Positions 25,315-34,729 of a stretch of DNA of 64,000 nt are shown here, one piece after another. The stretch is from Megamerina dolium (Eukaryota; Arthropoda; Insecta; Diptera; Megamerinidae), in assembly GCA_963854835.1 (NCBI GenBank), contig OY978525.1, positions 47,265,196 through 47,329,195 of the forward strand. Reading direction: 5' to 3'. Within the stretch, counting starts at the first letter, position 1, and every line of letters starts with the position of its first letter. Below the pieces are notes generated by a model. The model was not told the DNA's origin and made no database searches. It saw only the letters and a program-made list of their open reading frames with translations. Made by a program: the position numbers and the translations under genes.

Positions 25315-25740
25315 AATTTTTCGAATAGTAATCATAACAGCAATGTTTTTCTTTCTAAAGGGAGGAATTTTCATACATGATCATTCATGATTTATTCTGT
25401 AATGACGTCATATGGTGAGATCGCGGATGAGGCACTATGGTGTATGTAGGTTGTGGTGATAAGAGTTTATAGTATAAAGGTTGTTGTTGTTGTTGTTTGA
25501 CCGATATAAGTTAGTGTGTACATTCATATGTGCATATGTATTTATGATTTAAGTAATATGAACATAGCTTACAGAATATGATAGTTATTGTTGTTGATTC
25601 AGCATATCAGGTCTTTAGTTGTTGTTGTTAAGTTTTTGAATAGTAATCATAAATATATTGTTTTTTGTATTGATAGGGACCAATCTTCATTAATGAATGA
25701 TTTATGATCTGAGATTGAATTTATTGTATAAACAACACAA
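25315..25740. repeat. Polinton-side repeat unit, left copy (inverted partner at 39.8-40.05 kb)
   Basis: From the RTE tail (about 25,293) to about 25,572 this is an inverted copy, roughly 90% identical by eye, of 39,811-40,052. Shared landmarks are gtaaataaagccaaaataat, catgatcattcatgattta, gacgtcatat, ggtgtatgtaggttgtggtg, accgatataagttagtgtg and tgatttaagtaatatga. Part of the unit (tttttgaatagtaatcataa through atgaatgatttatgatct) recurs diverged at 25,634-25,712. This may be the terminal or subterminal repeat of the Polinton, or a separate short element. Confidence 0.7.
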
Positions 25741-25764
25741 TTTTGCGAGTTTTCTTGTATGCAA

Positions 25765-25795
25765 TATAAAAAGAAGAGCTTAAGTCTTATTCAGG
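25765..25795 (+). promoter_or_regulatory. Candidate core promoter before a Polinton ORF start
   Basis: TATAAAAAG at 25,765 lies 28 bases before the A of a TTCAGG initiator (25,793), the insect spacing. An ATG follows at 25,800. Confidence 0.4.
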
Positions 25796-25799
25796 TAAT

Positions 25800-25838
25800 A
25801 TGGATTCAACACCGCTATTAGATGACAAATTTGGCTGA
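25800..25838 (+). pseudogene. Start of a Polinton ORF, cut short
   Basis: The ATG at 25,800 opens a 12-codon frame ending in LLDDKFG and a stop. A similar LVDKFGRYSNSSKRR segment opens the Polinton protein at 37,785, so this is probably the 5' end of the same gene type. What follows to 25,990 is AT-rich and does not continue it, so the gene is lost by deletion. Confidence 0.35.
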
Positions 25839-25994
25839 TAGAAATGATAGAAAAGAGAAGGACTACAAAACAATCAGGAACCCTTTTAGAACGGAATAAA
25901 CATTCAACCAGCAATATTTCATATAAAAGGTTAAATAATGATAAAAATAAAGTAAAAAATAAAATATATTTATGGCTTTTGTTTTAATCGTAAA

Positions 25995-26370
25995 AATTTT
26001 ATTAAATAAAATTATAAAGAAATTCCAAATACAAGTGTCCACAATTATATGAGTTATAATTTTGCAGTTGATTGTAATTATATCTAAGATTATTACTTCC
26101 AAGATATTTGATGATTTCGTTCGGTGGTGGTAAATTCCCAAAGCTATCAAAGTATTCCTTATGGTTTTTGTTTTTATGGTATACTACCCAATGTGTACCA
26201 TCCCCGCTATTAGAATCAAGGTTTACAATACCACTTTCAATTTGAAGAACATGTTCTGCTAAAGTATCACGTGGTTTGTATACAGTCAATTTTCCTAAAT
26301 CGATATCAGTTAGCGCTCTTTTAGGTAGCTTGCTTAGGGTTTTTTGGATATGGTTTATAATAAAATACCA
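25995..26370 (-). pseudogene. Polinton/Maverick cysteine protease (adenovirus-protease-like)
   Basis: In Polintons this Ulp1/adenain-type protease matures virion proteins. From about 26,350 the minus strand reads LSKLPKRALTDIDLGKL, then GDGTHWVVYHKNK (catalytic His), EYFDSFGNLPPPNEI (catalytic Asp position) and NSYNCGHLYLEFL (catalytic Cys). This is His-Asp-Cys in the right order over about 110 residues. The core frame 26,002-26,289 is uninterrupted. The ATG start is uncertain because the upstream part meets the BEL insertion at 26,390. The next Polinton gene on the same strand is the PLA2-like gene on the far side of the BEL element. Confidence 0.8.
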
Positions 26371-26389
26371 ATAATTTTTTGTATGGTTT

Positions 26390-26836
26390 TGTTATCGTTG
26401 GCGTCGGATAGCAAATTTAACGCCTGTGCAATGCATAAAAAAGACTTCAGTTATTTTAAATTTGTATATATATATATTTAGTATACACGCACAGTGGTTT
26501 ATTTTGCTGTTTTGTTCCAGGTTCATGCCAACGAATGAATCGGCAAGCGATCATTTTGAATCTAACGACCACGTAGTCAAGCTTATATCATACATTCACA
26601 AGAATGCTCAAATCATTTTGCGGTTCTTGTGAAACTCAATTGGCATATTTGTATATACACATGCACGCATTTACATTCATTTGTTCTCAATTGAGTGCAA
26701 ATGCGTACATATGAATATACCCAGGCAAACTTCAACAGAATTTATAAGAATATGACATGACATAAGAAATTCGACATAAAGAAATACAAATGAGTTATAT
26801 TATATATAGTATAGGGTAAGTGGACGTTTTACAACA
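26390..26836 (-). repeat. BEL/Pao 3' LTR
   Basis: This LTR lies at the pol end of the minus-strand element. It is preceded (on the minus strand) by the polypurine tract ggaggtgggga at 26,837-26,847, which fixes its inner border. It carries a short TATATATATA run at about 26,466. Confidence 0.95.
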
Positions 26837-28816
26837 TCCCCACCTCCGTGAATCATTCAGATTCACTAATATCTGGATGGCCAGTTTGGACACCGCCCGA
26901 CGCTTTACTCCAGTAGTTGTTCGCACATCAACTTGTAGAATCTCACCATCTCGCCCAGGGTATAATTCTTCCACTACGCCACGACACCATTTCCTGCGCG
27001 GAATGTTGGGGTCGCAGAGAAATACCAAGACACCTTCTCATAACGACTTCGTTCTTTGGCACCATTTAACACGACGCGTAAGTGTAGGAAGGTACTCTGT
27101 TATCCAGCGTTTCCAGAAGTAGTCCCGCAATTGACGAGCCATGCGCCACTGCTGGCGTATGGCATACGTGTTCGTTAGATTAACGTCTATTCCCGGTGTC
27201 TGGGCAGTATTGGCTGATCCTAGTAAGAAGTCATTCGGAGTTAATGGTTGTTCTTGGTTTACGTTGATCGGCAAATGAGTAAGCGGACGAGAGTTGACGA
27301 CATTCTCTGCCTCAATCAGGAAACAGTTGAGCGTATGTTCCCTTGGAGCGACCTCGTTGAGCGTTTGGCGTAGGACTCGTTTAACGCACTGGACCATACG
27401 CTCCCATGCTCCTCCTTCGGCCGGGTTGAACGGTGAGCTGAATACCCAATCGACGCCTTTCTTTGACAGTTCGTCTTGTATGCGTTCACAGTCGAATACT
27501 TCATCGAACCGCTTTGCTTCGTTGTTGACGCCTACAAAGTTTTTCCCGTTGTCAGACCTTAACCGTATAGGCAGACCACGACGATTCACAAAGTTGCGAA
27601 TGGCAATTATGCAAGAATTGGTACTTAGGTCGTGCGCTATCTCCAGATGTATTGCACGTATGGTGAGGCACGTAAAGAGAGCCACCCACCTTTTCTCGGT
27701 GCTTCTTCGCACTGTCACATTCAAAGGACCGAAGTAGTCCAAGCCCGTGTATGTGAAGGGCCTGACGTATGGCGTGACTCTGTTGACAGGTAGCGGTCCC
27801 ATCAGAGGCGGTATCGGAAGTGTTTTGCGGATGCGACAAACTTGGCAATTACTGATGACGTTACGAAGAAGATTTCTCAGGCGTGGCACCCAATAACCAC
27901 GGCGTATGGAACATATTGTTGCTTCTGTGTTTTGATGACCCATAAGTATATGGTGGTGCGCTGTCACTAGCTTCGAGAAGGCGTGATCCGATGGCAGTAT
28001 TATGGGGTGCCTCATGTCCGTCGGGAGCCAGCTGGCAGCGTCAATACGGCCGCGCACACGCAGAATACCTTCTTCGTCAAAATATGGTGAGAGTTGCAGC
28101 AATGGACTATGCCGAGATATTTCTTGTCCACTGCGGATTTGCTGAATTTCGATACCAAAGGCTTCACTCTGCACGATTCGGCATAGAAGGCGTTTGGCTG
28201 TTTGAAGATCACTGGCGGTCAGTCCATAAGGATTCAGGACCTGAATTTGGCGGCGGCATATGTTGGTGAATAAATTTACCCAGGCTGTGGTTCTTATCAA
28301 CCTGTTGAGTGAGGAGAAGCGATTAAATTGTATGAAATCACAACTTACGATATTCAAAGCGTATTGCGGACGAAGTTCATCATCGGGATCTTCTCGTTCG
28401 ACAGCCGTGGCGTCTTCAGAAGGCCAGGAATCTTCTCTCTCTCGCAAAAACGATGGGCCAAATGTCCAACGGGCAGTTGCACCAAATTTGATTTGGCTGT
28501 TAAAGCGTGTGGCTTCATCAGCCACGTTTTCTGTTGTGGGTATCCACCTCCAATTGGACATATTCGTGGCGGTCAAGATTTCTGCAATTCTATGCTGCAA
28601 AAACGGTTTATATCTCCTATGTTCGCTTCGAATCCACTTGATGACTGTTTTTGAGTCACTCCAGAGGAAATATTTGTCGATCTTGACACCATGCTCTTCA
28701 CGTATGGTCTGCATCAGTCGTGACCCTAACACAACTGCTTGCAACTCTAATCGTGGCACGGTAAGGGGCTTCAACGGCGCGCACTTGGACTTCGCGCAGA
28801 TGAGTGTGACCTCCAA
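26795..28816 (-). pseudogene. BEL/Pao RNase H end, integrase and C-terminal domain
   Basis: The long frame (27,038-28,816) begins in the RNase H part with LTVPRLELQAVVLGSRL and FLWSDSKTVIKWIRS. The integrase zinc domain follows (HHILMGHQNTEATICSIRRG, then NCQVCRIRK). The catalytic core has TYTGLDYFGPL (Asp), IRLRSDNGKNFVG (Asp) and FNPAEGGAWERMVQ (Glu), so the triad is complete. A frameshift near 27,035 moves the DPNIPRRKWCRGVVEELYPG C-terminal domain to 26,795-27,028, which runs into the LTR. At 28,832 a TAA separates this frame from the preceding RNase H segment, which is in the same phase. Confidence 0.9.
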
Positions 28817-28831
28817 TTCTCCTCGGCTGTT

Positions 28832-29930
28832 TTATACTCTCCAATATGCGACGGCGGCAAAGGCGTTCTCGCTGGCGTCAGCAAATATATGAAGCTGCAA
28901 CTCTTCTGGTTTACCATTGCGGAAGTAAAATCTGGGAACGGCAAAGTCTGTTAAGTTTGGCAATTGTTTACGCCATTTGCCCCATAGCTCGGCGATGCTG
29001 TCACACAATGGTTCGTCCCAGCTTGCCTCATTTCGCCAAACTTCACGCATCAGTAATTTAGTACCTATGATGAAATGAGCTAGGAATCCTAGTGGGTCGA
29101 ATATCGACATGACGACACTGAGCAGCTCTCTCTTGGTAGGGCGTCTGTCACCTCTCAAGACTGCTTCGCTGACTTTGTTAAACTTGAGTTTGAACTTGAA
29201 GCAATCTGTGACGGGATGTCAAAATAGACCCAGGACTCTTTCTGTCGCAACGCCTTCTTTCTTCGCAAGAATCTTAGTAACATCAATTCCATCCAACGCT
29301 GCAGTCACTTCCGATGAATTTGATGTAAAATTGCGAATTTCGAAACCCGCATTCTGATGTATCGCCTTTACTTGTGATGCAATGGCGATGGCTTCCTTTG
29401 GTGTATCGAAACTGTCCACAAAATCATCGACGTAATGGTAGTCTATAATAGCCTTTATAGCTCGGGCAATGCTGCGATCGTCTGCGTTATGCTCCAAAGC
29501 GTTCTGCGTTTTGACGTAATGTGCTGAGCAGGGCGAACAAGCAGCCCCAATACAAGTTCTGTATTGGCGGCAAATGGTCCATTCTTTCGCATAGCGATGG
29601 TTGTGGATGCTAATCCCAAGTGGCAATGATCAATTCCGATGAGTAGTCTGGGTACCATGCCAGAATGCACTTGCAACTGTTGTACTTGTTTGTAATTATC
29701 ACGCAGCAAATCGGCCTTGCTTATGCTTTGCGACGGTAATAGCAGATTTTTTACGGCGTATACATTCTGCAGTTTATGTTGTTTCTTCATTCCAGCACCA
29801 CTAATAAATAGATCGACCAATGTCGCTGGTTCTTGCACTGCATGTCCACCGAACCACTGTACATTCAGGCAATTTGGTCGTCCGTGCAACTCAAGTTGTT
29901 TTGCGAGAGCGTCGTCGAGCATAGTGATGG
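28832..29930 (-). pseudogene. BEL/Pao protease-RT-RNase H region, internally deleted
   Basis: The protease is marked by LDEGSSITMLDDALAKQ (29,9xx), and its downstream partner segment reads PRLLIGIDHCHLGL. Directly after NTELVLGLLVR the sequence jumps to CSPCSAHYVKTQNALEH (after a frameshift near 29,540) and the RT catalytic box IIDYHYVDDFVDSF. The RT fingers and first palm, normally about 150-250 residues, are missing. The RT tail reads ILAKKEGVATERVLG, and after another break MSIFDPLGFLAHFIIGTKLL and the RNase H entry HIFADASENAFAAVAYW follow. The deletion removes essential RT sequence. Confidence 0.85.
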
Positions 29931-29938
29931 ATGAACCT

Positions 29939-31687
29939 TCATCTAGTAGAGCGTAGGTATCTAGGCGGCGTTAACGTAACTGGTAATATACGGAATAGTA
30001 GCTTACTCTCCGTTGCATTAGTAGCGCAGCTTAAGACTGCGGGTCGTGTAGCACTAGACAGCTGCTGTGACGGCGATTGTAGGGCTAAGGCATTTCGATC
30101 GGTGTTCTTTACAGCTGGCGGTACTGACGGTCGTTGTGATTTGGTTTCGTGGAGTAAATGGTGGTGAACTCGTCGACATCCATCGATGGCACACTCTTTT
30201 CTTTGTCTGCAGTTACGTGTGATGTGACCGGCATTTAGACAAGCAAAACATAAGCGACTATTTTTTACTTCCGTCCATCTACGGGACACCGAGGTATCGA
30301 TGAAACGTTTGCAGCTGGGCACTTTGTGTTGGCCTTGGCATATTGGGCATTTTTGCGTCTGTTGTTTTTCATCCACATGAAGAATTACCCCTCGTTTTGG
30401 CTCACGGGTGGCAATCTGACTTTCATCGTGAATCGTGCAAATGACATTGGCGAGCAGGGTAATCCACTCACTGAAATGTGCTGCTGTAGCACGCGGCTGT
30501 ACAGTGGCGGCATACCGACCCCACTCGATGCGCTTAGTCATAGGTAGCTTTGAGATAAGCTCATCGAGTAATGTCGGGTTTGAAAGATGATGCTAGGCGT
30601 TGGCTGACTGCAGAAATGTACATATATTTTTGACTTTGATGGCAAAGGGTATCAACTTGGTTAACGCATTCTCCGAAATCGGAGTTATTTCTTTTACTTG
30701 CGACAGCTGACTACGTATGAGCTGTTCTGGTCGACCATATCTGAATTTAAGTTGCTCAATAATGCAGGCAACGTTGTTAGGGTGAATCAGCAACGACTTA
30801 ATAGTCTCACGAGCATCACCCTTCAAACACTTTTGCAACCGTTGATTATTGTCGAAATTGCTATAACCATAGACTGCAGTGGATTCATTAAAGGCTGTAT
30901 AAAATACAGGCCAATCTTCTGGACGGCCACCAAATTCTGGCAAATCCAATAATTTTCTCGGAACATACGGATTTTGGTACGAATACTGCATGCTATGGTT
31001 ATAATCACTGTTTGCGCTAGGAGCTGGCATCGAAATATTCTGTGGTTGCGATGAAAATGCGTCATTTGTATGTAGCGCACTGTACAAATTATTTACCGTT
31101 GGTATGGCGCTACAAATAACTGGCTGATTTGCAGAACTATAACGGACTTCAGTGAACGGCAGGCTTGTGTTCGACTGTACATGTGTTTGTACAGATTCTA
31201 ATAGTGGCGTCTGCGTCGACCGCGGCGGTGCAGACATCGACTGAGCAGCAATGCTGCTGGCATGTGTAACGGCAGAATTACCGTTTCTGTGTAGCGTTAC
31301 CCTAAGAGCTTCATTCTGTAGGTCACGCTCCCTTAACTGTACCTGCGTGGCTTTTAGATGGGCTTCCAATAAGGCTAGCCGTTTCTCCATGGCGTAGAGA
31401 TCGATGCCCTGATTGGTTGACGCACTCTGTGTGTTGTTACTGGAGGCTCCAGTGGCGTTGGAATCATTAGCTGGTACGACTACTCCTTCGGCGGAAGATG
31501 TAGCTTTGGCGATTAGAGCGGCTGTAGTGTCGCTGGCTGGCACAGTAATTTCGAACATATCACGTGACCCCTCGGCAATTGGGTTTAACGCAATGGAATT
31601 CTTATTCATATTGCTACGGCTGGTGGCGACAGGTAATTCTTGTGTGATGTTTAAGCGAGCACTCCTACGAGTTGGAGTACGATGCAT
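29939..31687 (-). pseudogene. gag: BEL/Pao gag with zinc knuckles
   Basis: The first ATG is at 31,687 (MHRTPTRRSARLN). Residues 90-130 form a coiled coil (MEKRLALLEAHLKATQVQLRERD). The capsid region has LDLPEFGGRPEDWPVFYTAF and LQKCLKGDARETIKSLL, the DUF1759-type core of BEL gag. A TAG at 30,593 interrupts the frame, which continues in the same phase with TKRIEWGRYAAT. The zinc domain then has CPICQGQHKVPSC and CFACLNAGHITRNC, followed by CAIDGCRRVHHHLLH. One nonsense codon is the only damage before the pol frameshift near 29,940. Confidence 0.88.
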
Positions 31688-31814
31688 CTGTCCAGTGGCA
31701 GCTGGTAATGGAAACGTTAGTTCCAATTCAAAACAATAAACGGCGTGGAAATTTAATTTAAACTAATTTAAACTTTAAAACAATCACAATGAAGTTGAAC
31801 AAGCAAAATAAAGT

Positions 31815-32265
31815 TGTTATCGTTGGCGTCGGATAGCAAATTTAACGCCTGTGCAATGCATAAAAAAGACTTCAGTTATTTTAAATTTGTATATATATAT
31901 ATATTTAGTATACACGCACAGTGGTTTATTTTGCTGTTGTGTTCCCTGGTTCATGCCAACGAATGAATCGGCAAGCGATCATTTTGAATCTAACGACCGC
32001 GTAGTCAAGCTTATATCATACATTCACAAGAATGCTCAAATCATTTTGCGGTTCTTGTGAAACTCAATTGGCATATTTGTATATACACATGCACGCATTT
32101 ACATTCATTTGTTCTCAATTGAGTGCAAATGCGTACATATGAATATACCCAGGCAAACTTCAACAGAATTTATAAGAATATGACATGACATAAGAAATTC
32201 GACATAAAGATATACAAATGAGTTATATTATAATATAGTATAGGGTGAGTGGACATTTTACGACA
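31815..32265 (-). repeat. BEL/Pao 5' LTR
   Basis: It matches the other LTR apart from scattered changes, such as cgaccgcg versus cgaccacg and tgttccctgg versus tgttccagg. The sequence just inside (31,814 downward) does not begin with the common TGG of a tRNA primer site, so the primer is not identified. Confidence 0.95.
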
Positions 32266-32268
32266 GGT

Positions 32269-33027
32269 TTAATTAAGATAAAATTCTTTTCCCATTACTA
32301 TCACCTCCATGGAGCTGTTGTGACGTTTTGCTTCTTCTAGTTGTTCCTTAGATTTTCTAAACTCATTGACTGTTTTTGCAATTGCTGAACTTCCTGTTGC
32401 AAGTCCACCTATTGCACCGAGTGCAGTAATTATTGGAATAATTGATAAAAAAAACCCTCCTACTTTTGGAACAGGTATGATCCGAGGAAAGGTATCAGTT
32501 GATTTAATGGTCAATTCAATTCAGGAGCAAGTGATTTTTTAGCAATTTAAATAGCTTCCTCAATACTCTCATGCTTAAGTTTTTTCAAAATTTTTTATCA
32601 TTTTTTATTTTGATCTGTTTATGATTTGCTGGAGTTCTTTTCTTAGCTAAAACGCGACCCATTCCAAGTTTTGTTTTAGATTTCATCACGTTTGTTACTA
32701 ACCAAGCGTTTGCGCGCTCTCCCTAACTACTGTCTTTAGATGATACTCTCTTCCAAGCTCTTTCAGCTAGTATCTTATCTGCTATATGGCGTTTGGATAA
32801 GTCTTTAGTGTGTGAGTATGCAATATCGTGTTCTCTACAAGCGGCGTTTAGCGAGTTAGTACCTCGATCACCTCTTTTTAGACGTTCTTTCAATATCGTT
32901 TCCCGTCAGCAAAATTGATATCCAGGTAAATGTAGCTTGATTGGTAAAGAGGTATAACATTATTAAGTAGTCCACATCCACTAACCGATTGTTTATAAGT
33001 AATTCGTTTTCAATATTTAACAACCAT
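32269..33027 (-). pseudogene. Polinton virion protein with phospholipase A2-like domain and hydrophobic pX-like tail
   Basis: From an ATG at 33,027 the minus strand reads SGCGLLNNVIPLYQSSYIYL, then, after a frameshift near 32,910, LKRGDRGTNSLNAACREHDI and AYSHTKDLSKRHIADKILAE. CREHDIAY matches the catalytic His-Asp of PLA2-like domains seen in Polintons and parvoviral capsids. A TAG then lies in KDSS*GERANAW. After more breaks the tail (32,269-32,514) has PKVGGFFLSIIPIITALGAI and GGLATGSSAIAKTV, a hydrophobic Gly-rich segment like adenoviral pX/pVI-type minor proteins. The family role, membrane breach during entry, is inferred. This copy is clearly dead. It is divergent to the ATPase, 130 bases away. 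Confidence 0.72.
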
Positions 33028-33155
33028 TATATTAATTTTGTAATCATATGTACAATAAAAACGATAACGTTTATTGATTGACTGAAAAATAGAAATTTAT
33101 CTTTACTACTTATATATTTAAATGTTATAAAACAAGTATTGTCATAGCAGTTATA

Positions 33156-34443
33156 GTGATTGTTGCGTTTCATAAAGCAACAAAAAATATTGTCATAAAA
33201 AATGTTGACTTTAAAGTAACAGTAAATTCTGGAAAACAAATTAGACATAGTTCATTGTTACCAAATACTATAAGAGCATTAATAGTTGGACCATCAAATT
33301 ATGGAAAGACAAACTTCATGCTGAGTTTAATAGAAAGCCTAAATGGATTAAGATTCAAAAACACATATTTATATTCAAAGTTATTACATCAACCAATATC
33401 ATACATCATACATCAATCAATATTTGAGAAAATTAATTAAGCCCATCAAAGTGATGGGCTTTTATAAATTCTTTGAAAATGATAATGTGTTATCACCCGA
33501 GGAAGCAAAAAGTAATTCAATAATAATATTTGATGATGTCGCTTGTTAGAAACAAAATAATATATCATATTTCTGTATGGGTAGTTATCAGAACATAGAT
33601 AGTTTTTATTTATGTCAAACAATATATGCATACAATTCATACAAGAATTTCCAAACATTTAATACGTTACAATGCTAACATGATTATTATGTTTAAATAA
33701 GATGGTTTAAATATGAAGCATATATACAAGGTGCTACAATGATGTATTAAGATTGCCTCTAGAAAACACAATTAAAACACGATATCTGCTAATTTTTCGA
33801 TATATTTATTCGATATATTCTCCTCCTGATTTAATACACTTGTTAAATCGATTTAATAGTGATTCAAACGCGTGTTCCAGCTCATTTTTCGGAATTGCCT
33901 CCAGTGCACTCGTCGAAGCACTCGTTGCATGGTCTAAATGTCATCAAAAAAGCATCCTTTCAACTTCAATTTAAATTTCAATTGGGAATAAAAAAAAGTC
34001 GCACGGTGCTAAATCAGGTGAATACAGCGGGTGATTCAATACACAGACCTGATTCCGAGCCAAAAATTGACGAACAATGAGTGCTGTGTGTTAAATTTCA
34101 TGTTAAAATTTCAACATCAAACGAACACGTGTTTTGTAAAATAAATGTCAATAAACATTAAATGTCAACCAAATTCCATGAAAGAAGTAGAGGAAGGTTG
34201 AAACTTCAAAACGCATGTGCTCACACATAGATGGAGATCTTGGTTGCTGAGATATGGTTCGAGTCTTAATACATAATTGTCGCACCTTGTACAATGACCA
34301 TGTAGGTGCAGATATGAATTTTGATAAATTTTAGAAATGTGTGGAGAATGTTGGAAAAATAAATATGGATTTAAGTAAAGATGGTGATAAGCAAAGATGA
34401 TTTGATTAATGGTGGCAGATATCGAAGATTTAACATTTTTATT
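33156..34443 (+). pseudogene. Polinton packaging ATPase (FtsK/HerA-type), split by a mariner fragment
   Basis: This ATPase would pump DNA into the capsid. The first part reads IRALIVGPSNYGKTNFMLSL (Walker A, GPSNYGKT, near 33,285). After a frameshift near 33,440, SIIIFDDVAC (Walker B) and MGSYQNIDSFYLCQTI follow near 33,520-33,630, then IRYNANMIIMFK. At about 33,790 the gene is cut by mariner-like sequence. The C-terminus resumes near 34,310 as EMCGECWKNKYGF and, in the frame starting at 34,381, KDDLINGGRYRRFNIFI. Several stops and frameshifts are present. Order and motifs fit the Polinton ATPase well. Confidence 0.75.
33790..34120 (-). mobile_element. mariner-like transposase C-terminal fragment
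   Basis: On the minus strand the reading, across frames, gives STSALEAIPKNELEHAFESL and LNRFNKCIKSGGEYIE, the ending of a common insect mariner family. Upstream, near 34,000, lies a decayed LAPCDFF-like box. No second terminus was found, so this is a fragment inserted in the ATPase gene. Bases 34,120-34,300 are unassigned, possibly more of the same element. Confidence 0.65.
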
Positions 34444-34725
34444 CATCTAGTCAACTATTTGACTATAGAGAGAATAGAGAACTCTATTAAAGATAAAATT
34501 GTTCAGAAAATTGAAAAAATAGAGCATAGCACACCAATCATAAAAGGTAAACCAACAACTTCTACAACCTATACTTTTGATGGTGATGATGATGATGATA
34601 ACAATGAAACGAGTAGCGATCAATATGATACTGTACATAGCGATCAGTCAACGTTGCAATCAGAGTTATCAATTTTAAATCAAGATAACTCAGATACAAG
34701 TTCAATTCATAAACTCAAGTAGTCA
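34444..34725 (+). other. ORF continuation after the ATPase: acidic, Ser/Thr-rich tail
   Basis: The frame opened at 34,381 runs past the ATPase C-terminal match for about 90 codons to 34,722, with a lysine-rich helix-like part (IKDKIVQKIEKIEHS) and a (GAT)n-encoded Asp run (GDDDDDNN), then Ser/Thr/Gln-rich sequence. I do not recognise it. It may be the start of another Polinton gene fused by a frame change, or a natural C-terminal extension. Confidence 0.35.
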
Positions 34726-34729
34726 GAAA

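Larger units (their letters stand above)
26390..32265 (-). mobile_element. BEL/Pao LTR retrotransposon with intact ends
   Basis: Two LTRs of 447 bp (26,390-26,836) and 451 bp (31,815-32,265) flank minus-strand gag and pol genes. The insertion is bounded by the 5-bp target duplication GGTTT (26,385-26,389 and 32,266-32,270). The LTRs start with TG and end with CA (read on the minus strand, TGTTGTAAAA to CGATAACA). They differ at roughly ten positions by eye, so the insertion is not brand-new. Internal deletion in the RT and several frame breaks make it non-autonomous. It sits in the Polinton between the protease and the PLA2-like gene. Confidence 0.95.
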
